A DNA stretch of 64,000 bases from Latrodectus hesperus (taxonomy: Eukaryota; Arthropoda; Arachnida; Araneae; Theridiidae), in NCBI GenBank assembly GCA_037975125.1, contig CM075853.1:96187043-96251042 (forward strand), in the 5' to 3' direction. The notes under the pieces are model-generated. The model saw only the letters and a list, made by a program, of their open reading frames with translations, made no database searches and was not told the origin of the DNA. Positions 12,626-25,673 of this stretch are shown here, piece after piece. Numbering within the stretch: position 1 is the first letter of the stretch; the number at the start of each line of letters is the position of its first letter. The translations under genes were made by a program, and so were the position numbers.

Positions 12626-13499
12626 CATTAGAGTGAAAATATTAAAAATACACGGAAATATTGCATTAGTGTAAATGCCACAGTATGTTAAATTTTTTAT
12701 TAATATTAAGAAAAACTTTTTCTACATAAAGGAAGAAGGAAGAACCCATTTAATTTCTCAACAATCAGTTCGAAGCAAGATCTGTTGCAAAACTGCTTTT
12801 TAAACACATAATTTCGAAGTCAATAGCAAACAAATGTCAAAAATAATTTTGTATGTAAAGCTTTAAAATTTGACAATTCTATCCGGGTTTTCTATTTTAT
12901 TTTAAAAAATATTTTTATTTGTCAATCTACAAGTGCTCCTGAAGTCAATGTACAAATACTGAGGGAAGGTAGGAAACATCGTTAGAAGCCGAAAGAAAGC
13001 ATAGGTAGAAATCAATAGGTGGTGTATGTACAAGAGCTCTCAAGATGCACACCTGTGTCTTAGAATAGAACAGCAGAAAAAGCAAAATGAAAAAGAGCAA
13101 AATGTTTAGTTTAAATCGGCAAGGACGATTTAAATTTTTAAAAATTTCCTTAATAGAATTTTAAGGTTTAATTAGGTTACAACAAAAACTGTTTTGGAGT
13201 CTTATGCTCATTGGCTTATAGCTCGTATTGAGTAAGATTGTATTTTTATTTGAAAACTTTATTTAAACAAAATTGATGGATTGAGGATTTTGAAAAATTG
13301 ATTGAAAATCAATACGATGAATCCTAAACGATGAAGATAAACAAGGCGTTTAATTGACAAAAGATGGGGAAATTAGGCCGTTTGGAAAAACAAAGACGTA
13401 AAAAAAAATTAGAGCCTATTATAGAATTTGGTACAAGTTCAGTATCCCCATACAGATGATTTCTCGCCAAATCTGGAAACCATTGTATTCGTTGTAATA

Positions 13500-13605
13500 T
13501 TGCCGATTTCAGTTTTTGTTATTATTTTAGTGTTGCCAAATGTAGTTTTTGTTACTATTTTTATTTTTTCGTGGCCAGATTCCGTTTTTCTCGTGTTTTA
13601 AATAA
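13500..13605 (+). repeat. Minisatellite of about 35 bp, three copies
   Basis: Units starting with GCC and running into a TTTTTGTTA-rich stretch recur at about 13502, 13535 and 13573 inside the 13430-14636 transposon. The copies are diverged. T-rich internal minisatellites are common in non-autonomous elements. Confidence 0.6.
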
Positions 13606-14212
13606 TTTTTACATTATATATGTGCTTTTTTTAGTGGCAATAGCTTTTTTAGTTTCACTTCGAGAACTTTCTTTGCTATTTGTTCCATGTTTTAATTGAT
13701 AGTCATTATAATTTCGTTGGCTGTTGCTGCTGCAATTAGTGGATTTCCAGCAGTTGTGTTTCGTTGTCGCCAGTGTCCAAACATCGTAAATTTTTCTTTT
13801 TTCTATTTTTTTTTACATTATTTACTTTTATTTGGTTTATTTATGATATATTTTTTTTATTAAATGATATATTTTATTTTATATATTTAAAACCGTTAAA
13901 TATTTTTTCCTTATTTCGTTTTCTTAATTTACTATCATCTTCTTATTATTTTAATTACTTTATTTATTATTTTAATTTAAAATGTTTCATGTTCAAAATT
14001 TGTTGAAAAATATCAACAAATTATTTTAGCAAAATTTAAAGATAATAATGATGGATTATTACTCAGGATTCCAAATTATTAGTTAATTTAGGATTCGCAA
14101 ATATTAAATAATTATTTAACGGAAATTGGATTTGGAGAAGGTGTAATAATTTTATTTAAATTCTATTGCTTACATGTATTTTTTTATTGTATTCGTGTTT
14201 CATTTTTATTTA

Positions 14213-14365
14213 CTTAAAATGTGTACTTATTTAAAAAATATTTTATTCATGTTTTTTTTTAATTTTAAAAAATGTATATATTTGAAAAATAAGTTTTGCA
14301 TGCTTTTTTTTAAATTTTATAAAGTGTATATATTTAGAAAAATATTTTTGCATGCTTTTTTTGTA
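14213..14365 (+). repeat. Minisatellite of about 52 bp, three copies
   Basis: Three imperfect copies, each with GTGTATATATTT, AAAAATA, a TTTTGCATG-type word and a closing poly-T, start near 14220, 14273 and 14324. They lie inside the right half of the 13430-14636 transposon. The 71-codon frame over them is only the translated repeat. Confidence 0.75.
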
Positions 14366-14644
14366 AAATTAGATAATTATTTTTACTAAAATGTGACACT
14401 GGTGACAAACGAATAAAATGTCGATATAAATATACCAATCGGCATGTCAGCTTAACTTCATATCAAGTAAGTCCAATATTTATATTTACTTCCCTTTTTA
14501 AATTTTCTGAAATGCTTATTTTTCGATCGAACTTTGGGAAATTTCCCGTGTTTATAAACGCGCGCCTAGCTTGGAGACTTAGCGAGGAAATAATTCGCCG
14601 CGGTCGCCAAGTGTATGGGGATACTGAACTTGTTCCTAGAATTT

Positions 14645-15540
14645 TAAATTAATGACTGCAATTTTTGTAAACAATCTGTTTTGAGTCTTAATACTATTGC
14701 CTTACATATGCCAACATTAGTTTTTTATTTTTTATCTTACTTTGTTTCACTTTTTACAAAATGAATTTGATTTATACACCGTTACTTAATTTAGCATGTC
14801 TTTTTGGCGCGTTTTTATTTCACTTTAACTGTCCACTTAATCATTTTTTGTTTCCCATATTTTTGTTATTATCATTAATATTCTGTGGTTCTATATGCAT
14901 TTAAATTAGGTTAAATTACTGTTATGGGTAACCACTGTTTACTTCTGCAAAATTAGCCATTCAACATCACCAATCACCTCATCATTTTGAACTTATATTA
15001 TATTGGGTTTTGTGTGAGTAAATAAATACATGAGTTAATATTTTTCTCATACACTTTATATAGGAAAGACATTGAAACCTACAGAACTCTTAGTTACATT
15101 CTCTGAGCAAGAGATCATCGGCTGGGTTAGATACCCATTACCTCCTGGACATTTTTGTCTGAAAACAAGAAAACTTTTTTTTTCTATTAAGCTACAGCAA
15201 GGCATATTTATGTATTGCAAAATGTATGCAGAAAATATAATTCAGATTGAATTTAATCATTTTCGCTTATTTTTATTTATATTCTTTTTCAATCCTTTAT
15301 GTTACATTTATGTCAAGCAATATGGTTTTGATAAAAACTTAGAATTGTGTTCTTCAAATCTACACAAAAAATTTTTTAATGTAATTGAAATAAATACTAT
15401 ATAGATCAACCTACGCACACTTTTGCAATCATTAAAAACATATAGTTAAAATGTTTGCTTCCTTATTCTCATGTATAATAAGAAATTTTTTTACTTTATA
15501 ATGAATTAGAGGCTAATTTAAACAGTATGAAAATGTGTTT
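14645..15540. other. AT-rich spacer, no gene seen
   Basis: A 110-codon frame at 15072-15404 is open but hydrophobic and Phe-rich, with no recognised domain and AT-driven composition. I treat it as chance. Confidence 0.45.
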
Positions 15541-15544
15541 AATC

Positions 15545-16090
15545 CCTTCCGCTTACAGTCTACTTAACCTCCACCTATAGGATAGTACGGAAACTAAGCC
15601 AATTGCTGGACAGAACCCATAAATTACTTAAAAAAATATTTAAATCGTTGCCTGATAAATCGTCTGCTGGCAGAAAGTTTATTTGCAAGCGATTCGTTTT
15701 CCTACCATTCCTTGAGTAAAATAAGCACATCCTCACCACAAACTTTCTTTGTGGCAGCAAGCGATAGCTGCAGGCAAGGCTAAGCTTATTAACCCTCTCG
15801 AGTTGAGGAGTAAGAACTGAAGTTCATTTTTCAGACGATAGAATTCGGAATCTGATTAACGAGATCTCTCGGGATCGTAAGCAATTACGAGCGCGAAATA
15901 GATACGGCATAACGAAAAATAAATTAAACGTTGCTGCGAAATTAGAAGCAATTACTTGGTACCATATGACGGATAATTGATCCTGAATAGAAATAAATAA
16001 ACGAGTGCTTCAAACATTTGGAGGCATCAAAAAAATCATTTGAGTTCGGAGTAGCAGCTCACCCTGACCCGCTTAGCAATTAATAATCAC
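15545..16090. promoter_or_regulatory. Candidate cis-regulatory or conserved element
   Basis: GC-richer than the flanks, with no long frame. GCAATTA, a homeodomain-type core, occurs on the plus strand at 15881, 15948 and 16077, and GGATAATTGATCC, a near palindrome around TAAT, at 15971-15983. An E-box-like CATATG lies at about 15963. Such clustering is a known property of developmental enhancers, but TAAT words are frequent in AT-rich DNA, so this is a weak inference. Confidence 0.3.
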
Positions 16091-16099
16091 AATGACTTA

Positions 16100-19000
16100 A
16101 CATATAAGAACAGGGGTAGTTGTGTTTGTAGAAGTGCCATTTTGTTTTGGCTGTGTATCTGATCTTTTAATGTATTGAACTGTTAATCGAAAATGGCATG
16201 AGAAGTTTAATTTATATTTGTAAGATAGATTCTTTAAATTGGCATAATAATTAATGTTAGTTATTTTTGAATTAAACACTACTTTTATTTTACTTTACGT
16301 ATTTTGATTTCAGTCAAAACAATTAACGTACTTTTTCTTCAATTAATTAATGATCTCATTACCATACTATTTAAATAAGCACTGATAGTGACGCTAATAA
16401 TGCCTGTATTATTAACATTACATCACGACAATTTTTAACTATATTATAATAATTAGTATAATATTTTCAACCAATACAACTCATAACAATTTAGTATTCT
16501 TGGTAATGAATTATTTTGATCTAACTCCACAGCCCATTTCTAATGAGAAAAAACAGTTTAACCCATCTAATCTCCTTGGAAATTTGAATCACAGTAAAGT
16601 AATGAAGTTAAAATTGAGCTGTTCTTTCCTCTCTATAGTAAACAATACCAGCAGCAGGAAATTGGACTTAGCAAAATTTGTTGAGAGCATACTGACTCTA
16701 TGCACGACACTCTTTACCAGAGTCTTTGACGTATCTTGAAACTCAACTGGTTACATTACTCATCACATCACATCAATAAGGCATGTTTCATAGATATGGC
16801 TCAATTTCCTTAAATATATACACACCGATTTCCTGAATTAAAGCAGAATTAATTTTAAAAAATGAGATATTGACTATCATTATTTCGAATCTTCTGAAAT
16901 TTCATTGTTTCAGAAAGATGGTATCAAATAGCATTTAGTAAAAGAGTGTTGCTGCCATAACTTTACGAAAATAAGAAACAATTAAAACAAGATATTAGAA
17001 AAAATTGTTACGCAATGAATGATGGCATGTTATTTCGAACTGATCAAAGTGTAGATATAAGCTCTATATAAATGTCAACAAAACTTTTTTTTATCTATTG
17101 CCAAGACTCTAAGAATAAAGTTAGAGAATGTGTGTATTTTCAAAAAGAACAAATGTCAACCATTACTTGAACTTATGCCAATGTAATCACTTCGAATTGA
17201 TAGTGCACAAAAAATTAATTACTTTTTCTGTCATTGACTAGTATTTAAAGCTGTTAATATTGTGCTACTCACAATTTTGCATCTCCAACTCAGCTCAGTT
17301 TTGTGCTTAATTCTGTTTTAGAAAGGACAATACTTAGAAGGACACATTAAATAAGTGATCAGTAAGTGATGGTTCAATCAAGATTTTTCAATATTTAAGT
17401 GTGATAATTCAATAATTGATTTCAAATATTTTTTTTACTTTGCAAATTAGAAGTGTGTATTACTGAGTTATTTATTTTTAAAAATTCGGTATAATGGCAG
17501 TCTGACTCTAGGAAAGGGATTATTTTCGTGTGTTATGATTCTTTTCCTTTTAATATTATTCTATATTTTGTATGAGTAAGTCTTTATCTGTATGCCTTCA
17601 GATAAATGAGAGAGTTTTTGCTGTAATACTTGCTTTTTCTATAGGTACTCTTACTTGTTATTAAAAAAGATTTTTCTAAAATTTTCCACTTACATATACT
17701 GAGATAATTAAAAATAATTTCAATTGACAAAATCGGAGATTATCACACTTGTAAAAGTTTCTCTGGGCCAATCTATAAGAAGTTTGTAAAGATTTGACTC
17801 TAAAATTTGATTTTAAAGACATTTCAAATTAATACTGATTATAATCTATATTTTGATGGATATCATGTTGATTTTAGCAACACTAAAATTTTCTAATAAA
17901 AAAAATTACTTTTAATATTTTTTTATTAACAGCATGTTGTTAACTTGGTGTACCTTTTTTAAACAAAAATGTTAATCATTATCATAAAACTGTTGACCAG
18001 CTGTCATTTACAGCAAACTATATGTAGATCACTTAGATTTATTTTTCGCTTATGAATTGCATTTTACATTTTAGTTGCATTCCATACTATCAGAAATATG
18101 TTAAATTTCATGAGTCAGGAGAATTTATTTCCTAAAGAACGTTTCGCGCAAGTTTTCCCGCAAGCTATCATTTTCACTTAAATTTTTACTGTGCCATATT
18201 AGTTTGCATATTTTGTGTACAGGTTTACTCTTCTATTTTATTTTCTGTAGTACTTAATCTGTAGAGCCTAATGGGCTTTTTAAGAATTATTTTTCAATTA
18301 TATTTCAAATCTGGAGGTATCACATAAGAAGAATTTCATGATGCGATATATGGAAATCAATAAAGGAATTTATGTAAATAAATTATCCAATATTAAAATA
18401 ATAATGAGGGAAGCATGGTAAAAAATGAAAAAAAATTAGGGAGAGAATGTTAAAAAAGTGTTAAAGGATTTGAAAATTATGACGAAGAATGTCATAGTAA
18501 ATTAGAGAATTATGATGAAAAGAGTAGCAACAAATCAAATAAAAAAAGCATGATGAAGCAACGATAAGGAATTGCGGATCTTTTTAAGAAGATAGTGTAA
18601 GAGAGAAGGAAACAATAACGAATCAGGTAATGAAGTAAGAAGGAAGAATAAAAGGATGAAAGTGTTTTTGTATGGAAGATTGAATCTGCAAAATAATTCG
18701 ATATAGAAGAAAATTTTCTTACTGGTCTAGCAAAATTGCTTAACTCTAACCTTCTAATAAATACACACATTACATATATATTTATTGAACTCATTTCAAA
18801 TATGTTTCGTAATGATAGGGAAAAAATGTATAAAACTTCCTTGACAGGATTTGAAATTGAAATTTCTAAACATGAATATATTAAGCAAAATGAATGAAAT
18901 CTTGTTTAGTTTTCTGAACAACTAAATCATGTTGTGCAATTTTTTAAAAAAATTTTCAGATATTTTCCCATCAAATTTTCTTTTTAAAATTATGTAAATA

Positions 19001-22000
19001 CTCATACTCAAATTATCGAATCAAAATTTCATAACCTTCTTTATGTATAACATTTAACTTAGGCGTATTAAAAATTTTTTCAATAATTATAAGAGCTTTG
19101 ATTTTTGTTCTTTTCATCATTTTACGTAAATTAATTGGCGGTATTAGCTGTTTGGAAAAAGTTTTGCTCCTTTATCCATAAACATTGTTTACTATCGGAA
19201 AGTGATGAATTCAATTCTTGATGCTGCCAAAGATCTTACTGATGGTTCTTTGCACATAATAATTTCCTTTAGTAAATAATAATTAGGGTTTAATGTCCTC
19301 CTAGTGTTTCGTAGCATGCAAGATAAGAAGCTAGTGCAAATGCTTACCTTGTCATTTGACTGTAACTCAAGTCACGAAAAAATAATTGTTTTCAGAAATA
19401 GCCAACCGGAAAAATGCATCAATAACCTATCTTAATTTAATTAATAGATAATGGCTTCAGAAACTGAAGGTAAATAAGCTTTGAGGAAAAATGAGGGAAA
19501 TTTTTGAAAGCTAGTAGATTTTATGCCGAGTCACCCGAAAATCACTATGCTGCGTAGACTTAGCATGTTAAATGCTAAATAGGATTTAATAATTTTTCAT
19601 TAATGAGGCGTAGCATACAGAGGAAGATATGTTTTTACAGATGTATTACTTTAAATTTTTTAAAAGTAAAAATTACTTGGTTTATTTGTACTTTTTGATC
19701 AAAATAAAGGTGGCTAAAAATATTACTTTGAGCTAATCTAACTTATGTAAATGAAGTAAGATGCATTAAGTTATTGACTTCTCCGTAATAATCCCTATTA
19801 AATTACCCCAATATCTTCTATGTACTAGTCTTTTCCTTTTACAAAATATTTGTACATTTAATGGAATCAAAGGGAGATTTCTTGTGATTCTCCTTTAAAA
19901 AAGAAAATCATTTCTGCGTGTTTGAAAATCATTTTTAGAACACATATAAATTTGCCATATAATTTGAGCCAGTCGAGAACCTCGACAATTGTCAGAATAA
20001 ACTACCAAGTATGGATTAGATTATATTTACAAAAACTTATGTTACATATAATAGATATAACGGTTAGTGTGTCGTATATTTTCCAATCACTGCCATACAA
20101 TCCAGAAAGTACTTAGGCATGTTGAATATCAAATTATCGAATTGATCTTTGAGAAGATTACACTTTCAGCAAGGATATATTCTAATTTTTTCTAATGTTC
20201 CGGTATACATGTAGATAATGACTGAAGAGCTGCAACTCATCAAACCATCCTGTCTCACACATACTCTATAAAATTCAAATCGGTTAAGAATATTAGCCAT
20301 TCTAAGCTGATTGTTATCTTCATGAATCGAAATGATATCGAAATGAAGTTACTCGTTCGTGTTTGCATAATAAAGACAGGGGTTGTCATCCATGAATACA
20401 AATTTAGATCCCAGGACTACTCTAAACATACTTATTAGTTTTTCTAGAATGATGTGCCAATAAATTTAGTCTATTATGGTTTCAGTTTGAAAGTATAGAC
20501 CTGCTTTAAAAACTACAATAATTCCACCCCAAACGAGCAATGCACTATCGTAATAGTATTGTTTAGTTATGTTGTCTAAATAGTAATAAAATCCAGATGT
20601 TTTCTATCTGAAGGTTTAAACTGGGTTTTTAAGGTAAATCAAGACTCACCAATCAACAATATACGTGGTTCTGTGTCGATTTCACAATTATGTACTTTCT
20701 ACATACGGTAATAAACTGCCAAGAATAGAAAACATCCAACTAAATGGCCACTGAGCATACAAGTCATACTTTGCCAATCGTCTGTACACAGTTTGGCTCA
20801 AAACTATGGTACACTGGAGTAAAGAAAGCTGACAAGACAATTCTGATGCTGCGTTGCATCTGCTTCTTTTGGTAACTTTTACCAAAGACCAGTCTTCGCT
20901 CAACATTCTAAATCTGGACTATCCTTACATTAATATTTATGTATACTTTCATTCTGTTAGAACCATTGCCAAAGTCTCAAGATGCCACTTTGCGCTTTCT
21001 GAGTTCTTATACTTTCATCTTTGCAACATTCAAGTAGCAAATAACTCTTCCTTCCTCGTAAAAGAATCATCTATGTTTTATTTCAGAGCTATTCGTTATA
21101 GTGTTGTGCGGCTTACAGGATAGGTTTAGGGAACTGAAGTGCTTCTATGCTACTATTTCTTATATACTCTAATCTTTCTTCATTGTGATATATTATCAAC
21201 GCCACAATGGTATTTGCCTGTAATTTGTAATACAAATATGTGGTTTTTGAATACAAGTGTGGTAATCCTGTAGGAGAAATTATTCCTTCAGATTATGAAT
21301 TCTGTGTTATTCTGAATTATCCTTTATTCATGATCCTGAATGTATACGAGCAACAAAAGGAGTAGAACAGAGCTCTAAAATGTCCTGGATGAAAATATAC
21401 AGTTCAAACAGTTTTGTAACACAGGCTCTAAAGTGTAACGATAATATTAAAAAAATATTTCACAAAAGATATTATTACTATGACGAATTAAGGTACCATT
21501 AATCAAATAATACAGTGCATTGAAGCATATCAACGGTCGCACGTCCGGTTCTTTATTTCTGCTAAGAAAAGCAACTAAATGTAACCAATTGTTTGTATTA
21601 AGGTCAAACCATAAAATCAACATCAGAGTTGGTACCTTACTCTTCAAACTTTTACATCATACTAATCTGGAAACGTGACTCTTCGAATAATTCTAGTGTA
21701 TTGACTTTCTCAGCATGACTGTATTTGGCTGGATTAGGTATCAAACATATTACCTAGCGGATGCAAGGGTGATGATTTTCAACCACTTAGGCAATTCACG
21801 AACCCCAAATTTGTATTCACTTTTCATTTGCTTAACGTCATGACATTTCAGCTCTTTAACAAAACTTGATAAATAAAATAAATTTTATTTTAGTATATCA
21901 TTATGCTGTAGAATTTGCAATTTTACATTTCAATCATAATATACTATTAATATTTCTTGTTGTTAGCAAACAAATGCTTAACTAATTAACACTGTATTTT

Positions 22001-22080
22001 AAAGCTTTTTGCTAATTATCATACCAAACATATTATTATGTACTTTAACAAATTTTTTCACTGGTAAAATTATACTTACA
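16100..22080. other. AT-rich spacer, no gene seen
   Basis: Only short frames without motifs: 16500-16739 plus, 18510-18794 minus, 20854-21123 plus and others. A minus-strand tRNA-like string at about 21721-21800 ends in GTTTGATACCTAATCC and resembles the SINE relic near 34740. There are no paired terminal repeats, RNA genes or microsatellites of note. Confidence 0.5.
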
Positions 22081-23031
22081 ATATGACGATTCAGAAATTT
22101 TGAAGTATTACTTCATACTCTGGTATATGATTCGTAATTCGAAATACGGTGGATCACGATCAACCAGAGAGAATTCAGTAAACTCTTAACACCTATTTTA
22201 AAAAATCAGGTTCTAATACATGATTTGTAATCCAAATGTTCATGGAGAATGGATAGATGAGAAGATTCAAGAAAAAGGGGGAAGCAGGCTCTAGTCATTT
22301 CATATTACAGTAACATGTCCTAATCTGAATTATTACAATGGAAAACAATAATTAAAAGTAAAAATAATATAGGAAGCTCCCAAATAATTATTCTGGACGA
22401 TGTTATAGCACATGGTTTAGCATCCAACTAACAAGTATCATGTGATTAATTATATCCAATACAAGATTCATTTAATCATTCTGAATCAACCTTAGAAACA
22501 CGATATGTTACCTGAAATTTTATAGATGAGCAAAGAGAGAAAATCAAAAAATTCTAAATCACATATTCCAGTTTATAATTTGCTATCTAAATTATTGCGA
22601 AACATATAAAATGATAATAAACTTTAATGTGTAGGAAAATGTCCAAATAATTATAAGAATACTTTCCCTGTTCACGATGATTCATGAACTTTTATTTGTA
22701 TGAGTATTAATTAAGGAGGAAAATCTAGAGAAATATGTTAAATACTTACTTTAAATCATTATTCTAATACATAATATAGAATCCAATATTTTATGAATCA
22801 TGACCAAAAAGGTTCCCTATTCATAATTTATGCTATTATTAGTATAAGTGTTAATCCAGAATTAAAATTCTTATTATTATTAAATAATTATTCTAGATCA
22901 TTATTCTGAAAATCTAAGAATATAATGTATCATCCAAATTGTGTTAACAGTCATGGCCGAAAAAGAAAAATTCAGGAAACTTATAAACACATACTAATTA
23001 AGTTTCTGGTACACAGTTTGCCATCAGAATC

Positions 23032-23075
23032 AGAAATCAGAATCCAGTGAATCCTATTAGAAATCAGAATCCAGT
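23032..23075. repeat. Short duplication, 17 bp, period 27
   Basis: AGAAATCAGAATCCAGT at 23032-23048 and 23059-23075, exact. It lies inside the decayed array. Confidence 0.9.
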
Positions 23076-23281
23076 AAAAACAAATCTCTAAAAAGTTCCA
23101 AATCTGAATCATGTTCTTGTATATAAATTCTGGCCTAATTTTATATTAATGCTCATGAAGAAGAGAATTCTAAGAGATTTTTTATATTCGTTCATTACTT
23201 CGTTTAGATTTATAATTCTTAATATGAATTTTAAGCAATGATACATGTGACCTAGAAAAATTTAAAAAACTCCAAAATACT

Positions 23282-23428
23282 TATAATTTATACACTTTAT
23301 AATGTGATTCGTAATGAATCAGGTTAAGAATTATATGCTAGTATATGCATAAAGTTTAAGGCATATATTAGCATATATTTCTTAATCAGAATTATTAAGA
23401 ATCATATTATAAAGTGTATACATAATTT
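23282..23428. repeat. Long hairpin (inverted repeat), arms about 67 bp
   Basis: The left arm (23282-23348) and right arm (23361-23428) are inverted copies, about 85 percent identical by eye over more than 60 bp, with a 12 bp loop (ATAAAGTTTAAG). Matching includes TACACTTTATAAT, GATTC, TTAAGAA and TATATGCTA. The transcript would fold into one long stem. No target duplication is clear, so it may be an inverted unit of the surrounding array, a foldback element or a small-RNA precursor. Confidence 0.85.
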
Positions 23429-24419
23429 CAAAAATCTCCCAATATCAATTGATATCATGTTCTAACACACAACTTAATAATTTTATTTTATAAATACTGA
23501 TCAAAAGATTTAAATATAGAGAACATCATATATCCGTTCCGAATTTATTCAAATATATAACTTATCCAAATTATGGGATCAAGAAAGATATAACAAAAGA
23601 CTTTAAAGTAAAGTTTACTATAGGCTGGCGTGTTTACCAGTCTAAATTATTACAAAGTGTATTAAGCGGAAATAAATCCAAAATTTTTGAAACATCAATT
23701 CATATCATGATTCAATTTATGAGTTTATAATCTTATTATCATAAATATTGATTATAGAGAAAATATTTTGAAAATTCCTTGCGTGTCCTTTCCAAATACT
23801 GCTCAGACACAAGACTCATAATCCAAACTTTCTAGAATCTTGTACACGTGCGTATATGACCAAAAAAACGTTCGCAAAGCAATGCAAATCGTATTTTAGA
23901 ATATGATTTGAAATCTGAATTATTGTGTATCATCGTCAAATTGAACTAAATTCAAAACTTCGTAGTCATTCTAATGAAGTTTGATACATTATTTATTACA
24001 CATTTATTTTAGATCGAGATAAAAAAATCTCTTGCAAAAGCTGACTTCATTTCCTGTCTGGGATATATTTGATGATGTGAGTGCTGTAATTATTAAGTGA
24101 TTAGCATAGCAATATACCAAAAAGCACAAAAATATTAACACAATACAATTACAACGGAGAATTTATACATACCGTAATAATTCATGTCATATTTAAAAGA
24201 TTAAAAATACTAACAAACAACATGTATATGAATGTAAAACACTTAGTAATATCTTCACATCATTGTAAAAGGAAATTAAAAGGATTTCTATTCTAAGAAA
24301 ATATGATGCTCTTTCATGAATCTTATTAGCCATCACTTAGCCGCTCCTTATCAAAAAAGCACGCTTTCATAATAAGAACGTGCAATACTTGCTTTAAAAT
24401 TATAATAGGCAAATTATAT

Positions 24420-24880
24420 TAGAGTACAGATGAGGGAAAACATCGTAATGGCATTTCTTCGCGGTTATTTTACGGTGTAAATTGCAGGTGGCTATAATTG
24501 TTTCTTTAGCGCTATAAAATTAGAGAAGGTCATGATCTGGACGCTGCCAAGGATGGTTGGATCTGAAAGGAACGATGATTTTCCCGGACCAATTACTCGC
24601 ACAGATCTCCTGGTTGTGTTTGTTATTCCGTAGGCGTTGGATTAATCAATTGGTGTTCCCACTCATAAAAACAATTACCTCTGTCTTTCAGAGTTTGCAG
24701 TTTCTGAGTGGAATACTGAAGAGAAGAAGGAGACTGAATTCAGGGTTGGTTGGTGGATACCGACTGCCAAAGGCAATAAACCTATTTTTTCGGATTTCCA
24801 AATTTGTTTTCAAATTAGAGGCTGGATTCTTCGTCATGTCTACCAAGAGAGATGGGTTATATTCAAGTATAAAATGATTA
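24420..24880. other. Less AT-rich block with 106-codon open frame
   Basis: The plus-strand frame at 24557-24877 is open but has no domain I recognise; it includes a basic patch (RRRRRL) and hydrophobic runs. There is no signal peptide and no clear splice context. It could be a conserved non-coding block. I do not call it a gene. Confidence 0.2.
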
Positions 24881-25300
24881 ACATTGTCAATAAGCTTTAT
24901 AACTATTTTAGTTTCACCTGATCGATATTCCTAATTTAAAAAAATGCTTTACACCGGACATTATTTATTTAAAACCATTTAATAGAAAAATAACATTTAA
25001 TTGATAAAAATGGTAAAATTCTTGGACATAAAAAATAATCCTTGTAATATTATTATATTATTGAAAGTTTTGTTGCATTGCAATGCTTTTTTGCTTTGCC
25101 GTGAATGTAAAAACCCAAGGTTGTCAAGTTTTGTCTGAAGGTATCTAATAGGCTCATATTCTGCCAAGTGGAAAACAGATTGAATTCTAGCTATTATTAA
25201 AGAAAAAGAGATGGATTTTTTTGAGTTTCTTTTTTTCTATATACCCATTTATTGGTGACCTTAACTGATAATTTTTTTAGCTTTCTCCTTGGAGACATGG

Positions 25301-25303
<3 letters not shown>

Positions 25304-25392
<89 letters not shown>
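25304..25392. repeat. (AT)n microsatellite
   Basis: About 44 uninterrupted AT units. Confidence 0.97.
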
Positions 25393-25398
<6 letters not shown>

Positions 25399-25673
25399 TC
25401 TTTATTACATAATAAATTGCTTTAAACAATATACACCACCAAGTACTGTTATATTTGTTTAATTTCGTAAGTGTAACTTAGGTTTCCAATTTTTATTTTC
25501 AAATTTTAATTGATTTCAGTTTTAATTCATTTAATTTTTCTTTTGAAAACATCGTAAACAGTTTAAAGTGTATTGTTTATTCCTTAGAATCTATACAAAT
25601 AAATTTGAAACGCCTTCCCCTTGTTCCCTATTCCCTTGATGAGAAAGAATGAGTTTTATATCTTTCGTTTCTC

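Larger units (their letters stand above)
13430..14636. mobile_element. Non-autonomous DNA transposon, 25 bp TIRs, 8 bp TSD
   Basis: Two inverted 25 bp ends match at 24 positions. The left begins GGTACAAGTTCAGTATCC at 13430; the right, read on the minus strand, begins GGAACAAGTTCAGTATCC from 14636. Both continue CCATACA. They are flanked by an exact 8 bp direct repeat TAGAATTT at 13422-13429 and 14637-14644. This is the full signature of a cut-and-paste transposon of 1207 bp. The interior is strongly T-rich on the plus strand, carries two minisatellites and has no transposase-like frame, so it depended on an enzyme from elsewhere. An 8 bp duplication with ends starting GG fits MULE, Merlin or hAT-like superfamilies; I cannot choose. 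The near-identical ends suggest it is younger than the mariner and Tc1 relics. Confidence 0.88.
22080..23960. repeat. Decayed tandem array, unit roughly 175 bp
   Basis: Related words recur at irregular intervals: TTCTAATACATGATTTGTAATCCAAA at 22211 (here split as TTCTAATACATG and TTTGTAATCC), TTCTAATACATAATATAGAATCC near 22761 (TTCTAATACATAA, then GAATCC), TTCTAACACACAACTT near 23460, and ACTCATAATCCAAAC near 23820. Each is usually followed by (C)ATGA.C.AAAA and AAATTC. Spacings by eye cluster around 170-195 bp or twice that. The copies are too diverged for certainty, but the density of recurring words is unlike the flanks. It could be an old satellite or a nested repeat. Confidence 0.5.

Noticed and set aside
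13764..14389. Two Phe-rich hydrophobic frames that look like membrane proteins
   Set aside because: They follow from the T-rich interior and minisatellite of a non-autonomous transposon.
15072..15404. 110-codon frame
   Set aside because: AT-driven composition, no domain, no splice or promoter context that I can see.
18510..18794. 94-codon minus-strand frame
   Set aside because: Low-complexity, Phe/Ser/Leu-rich, no recognised motif.
19545..19625. Possible inverted pair around GCGTAGCAT words
   Set aside because: Only about 8 bases match with gaps; expected by chance.
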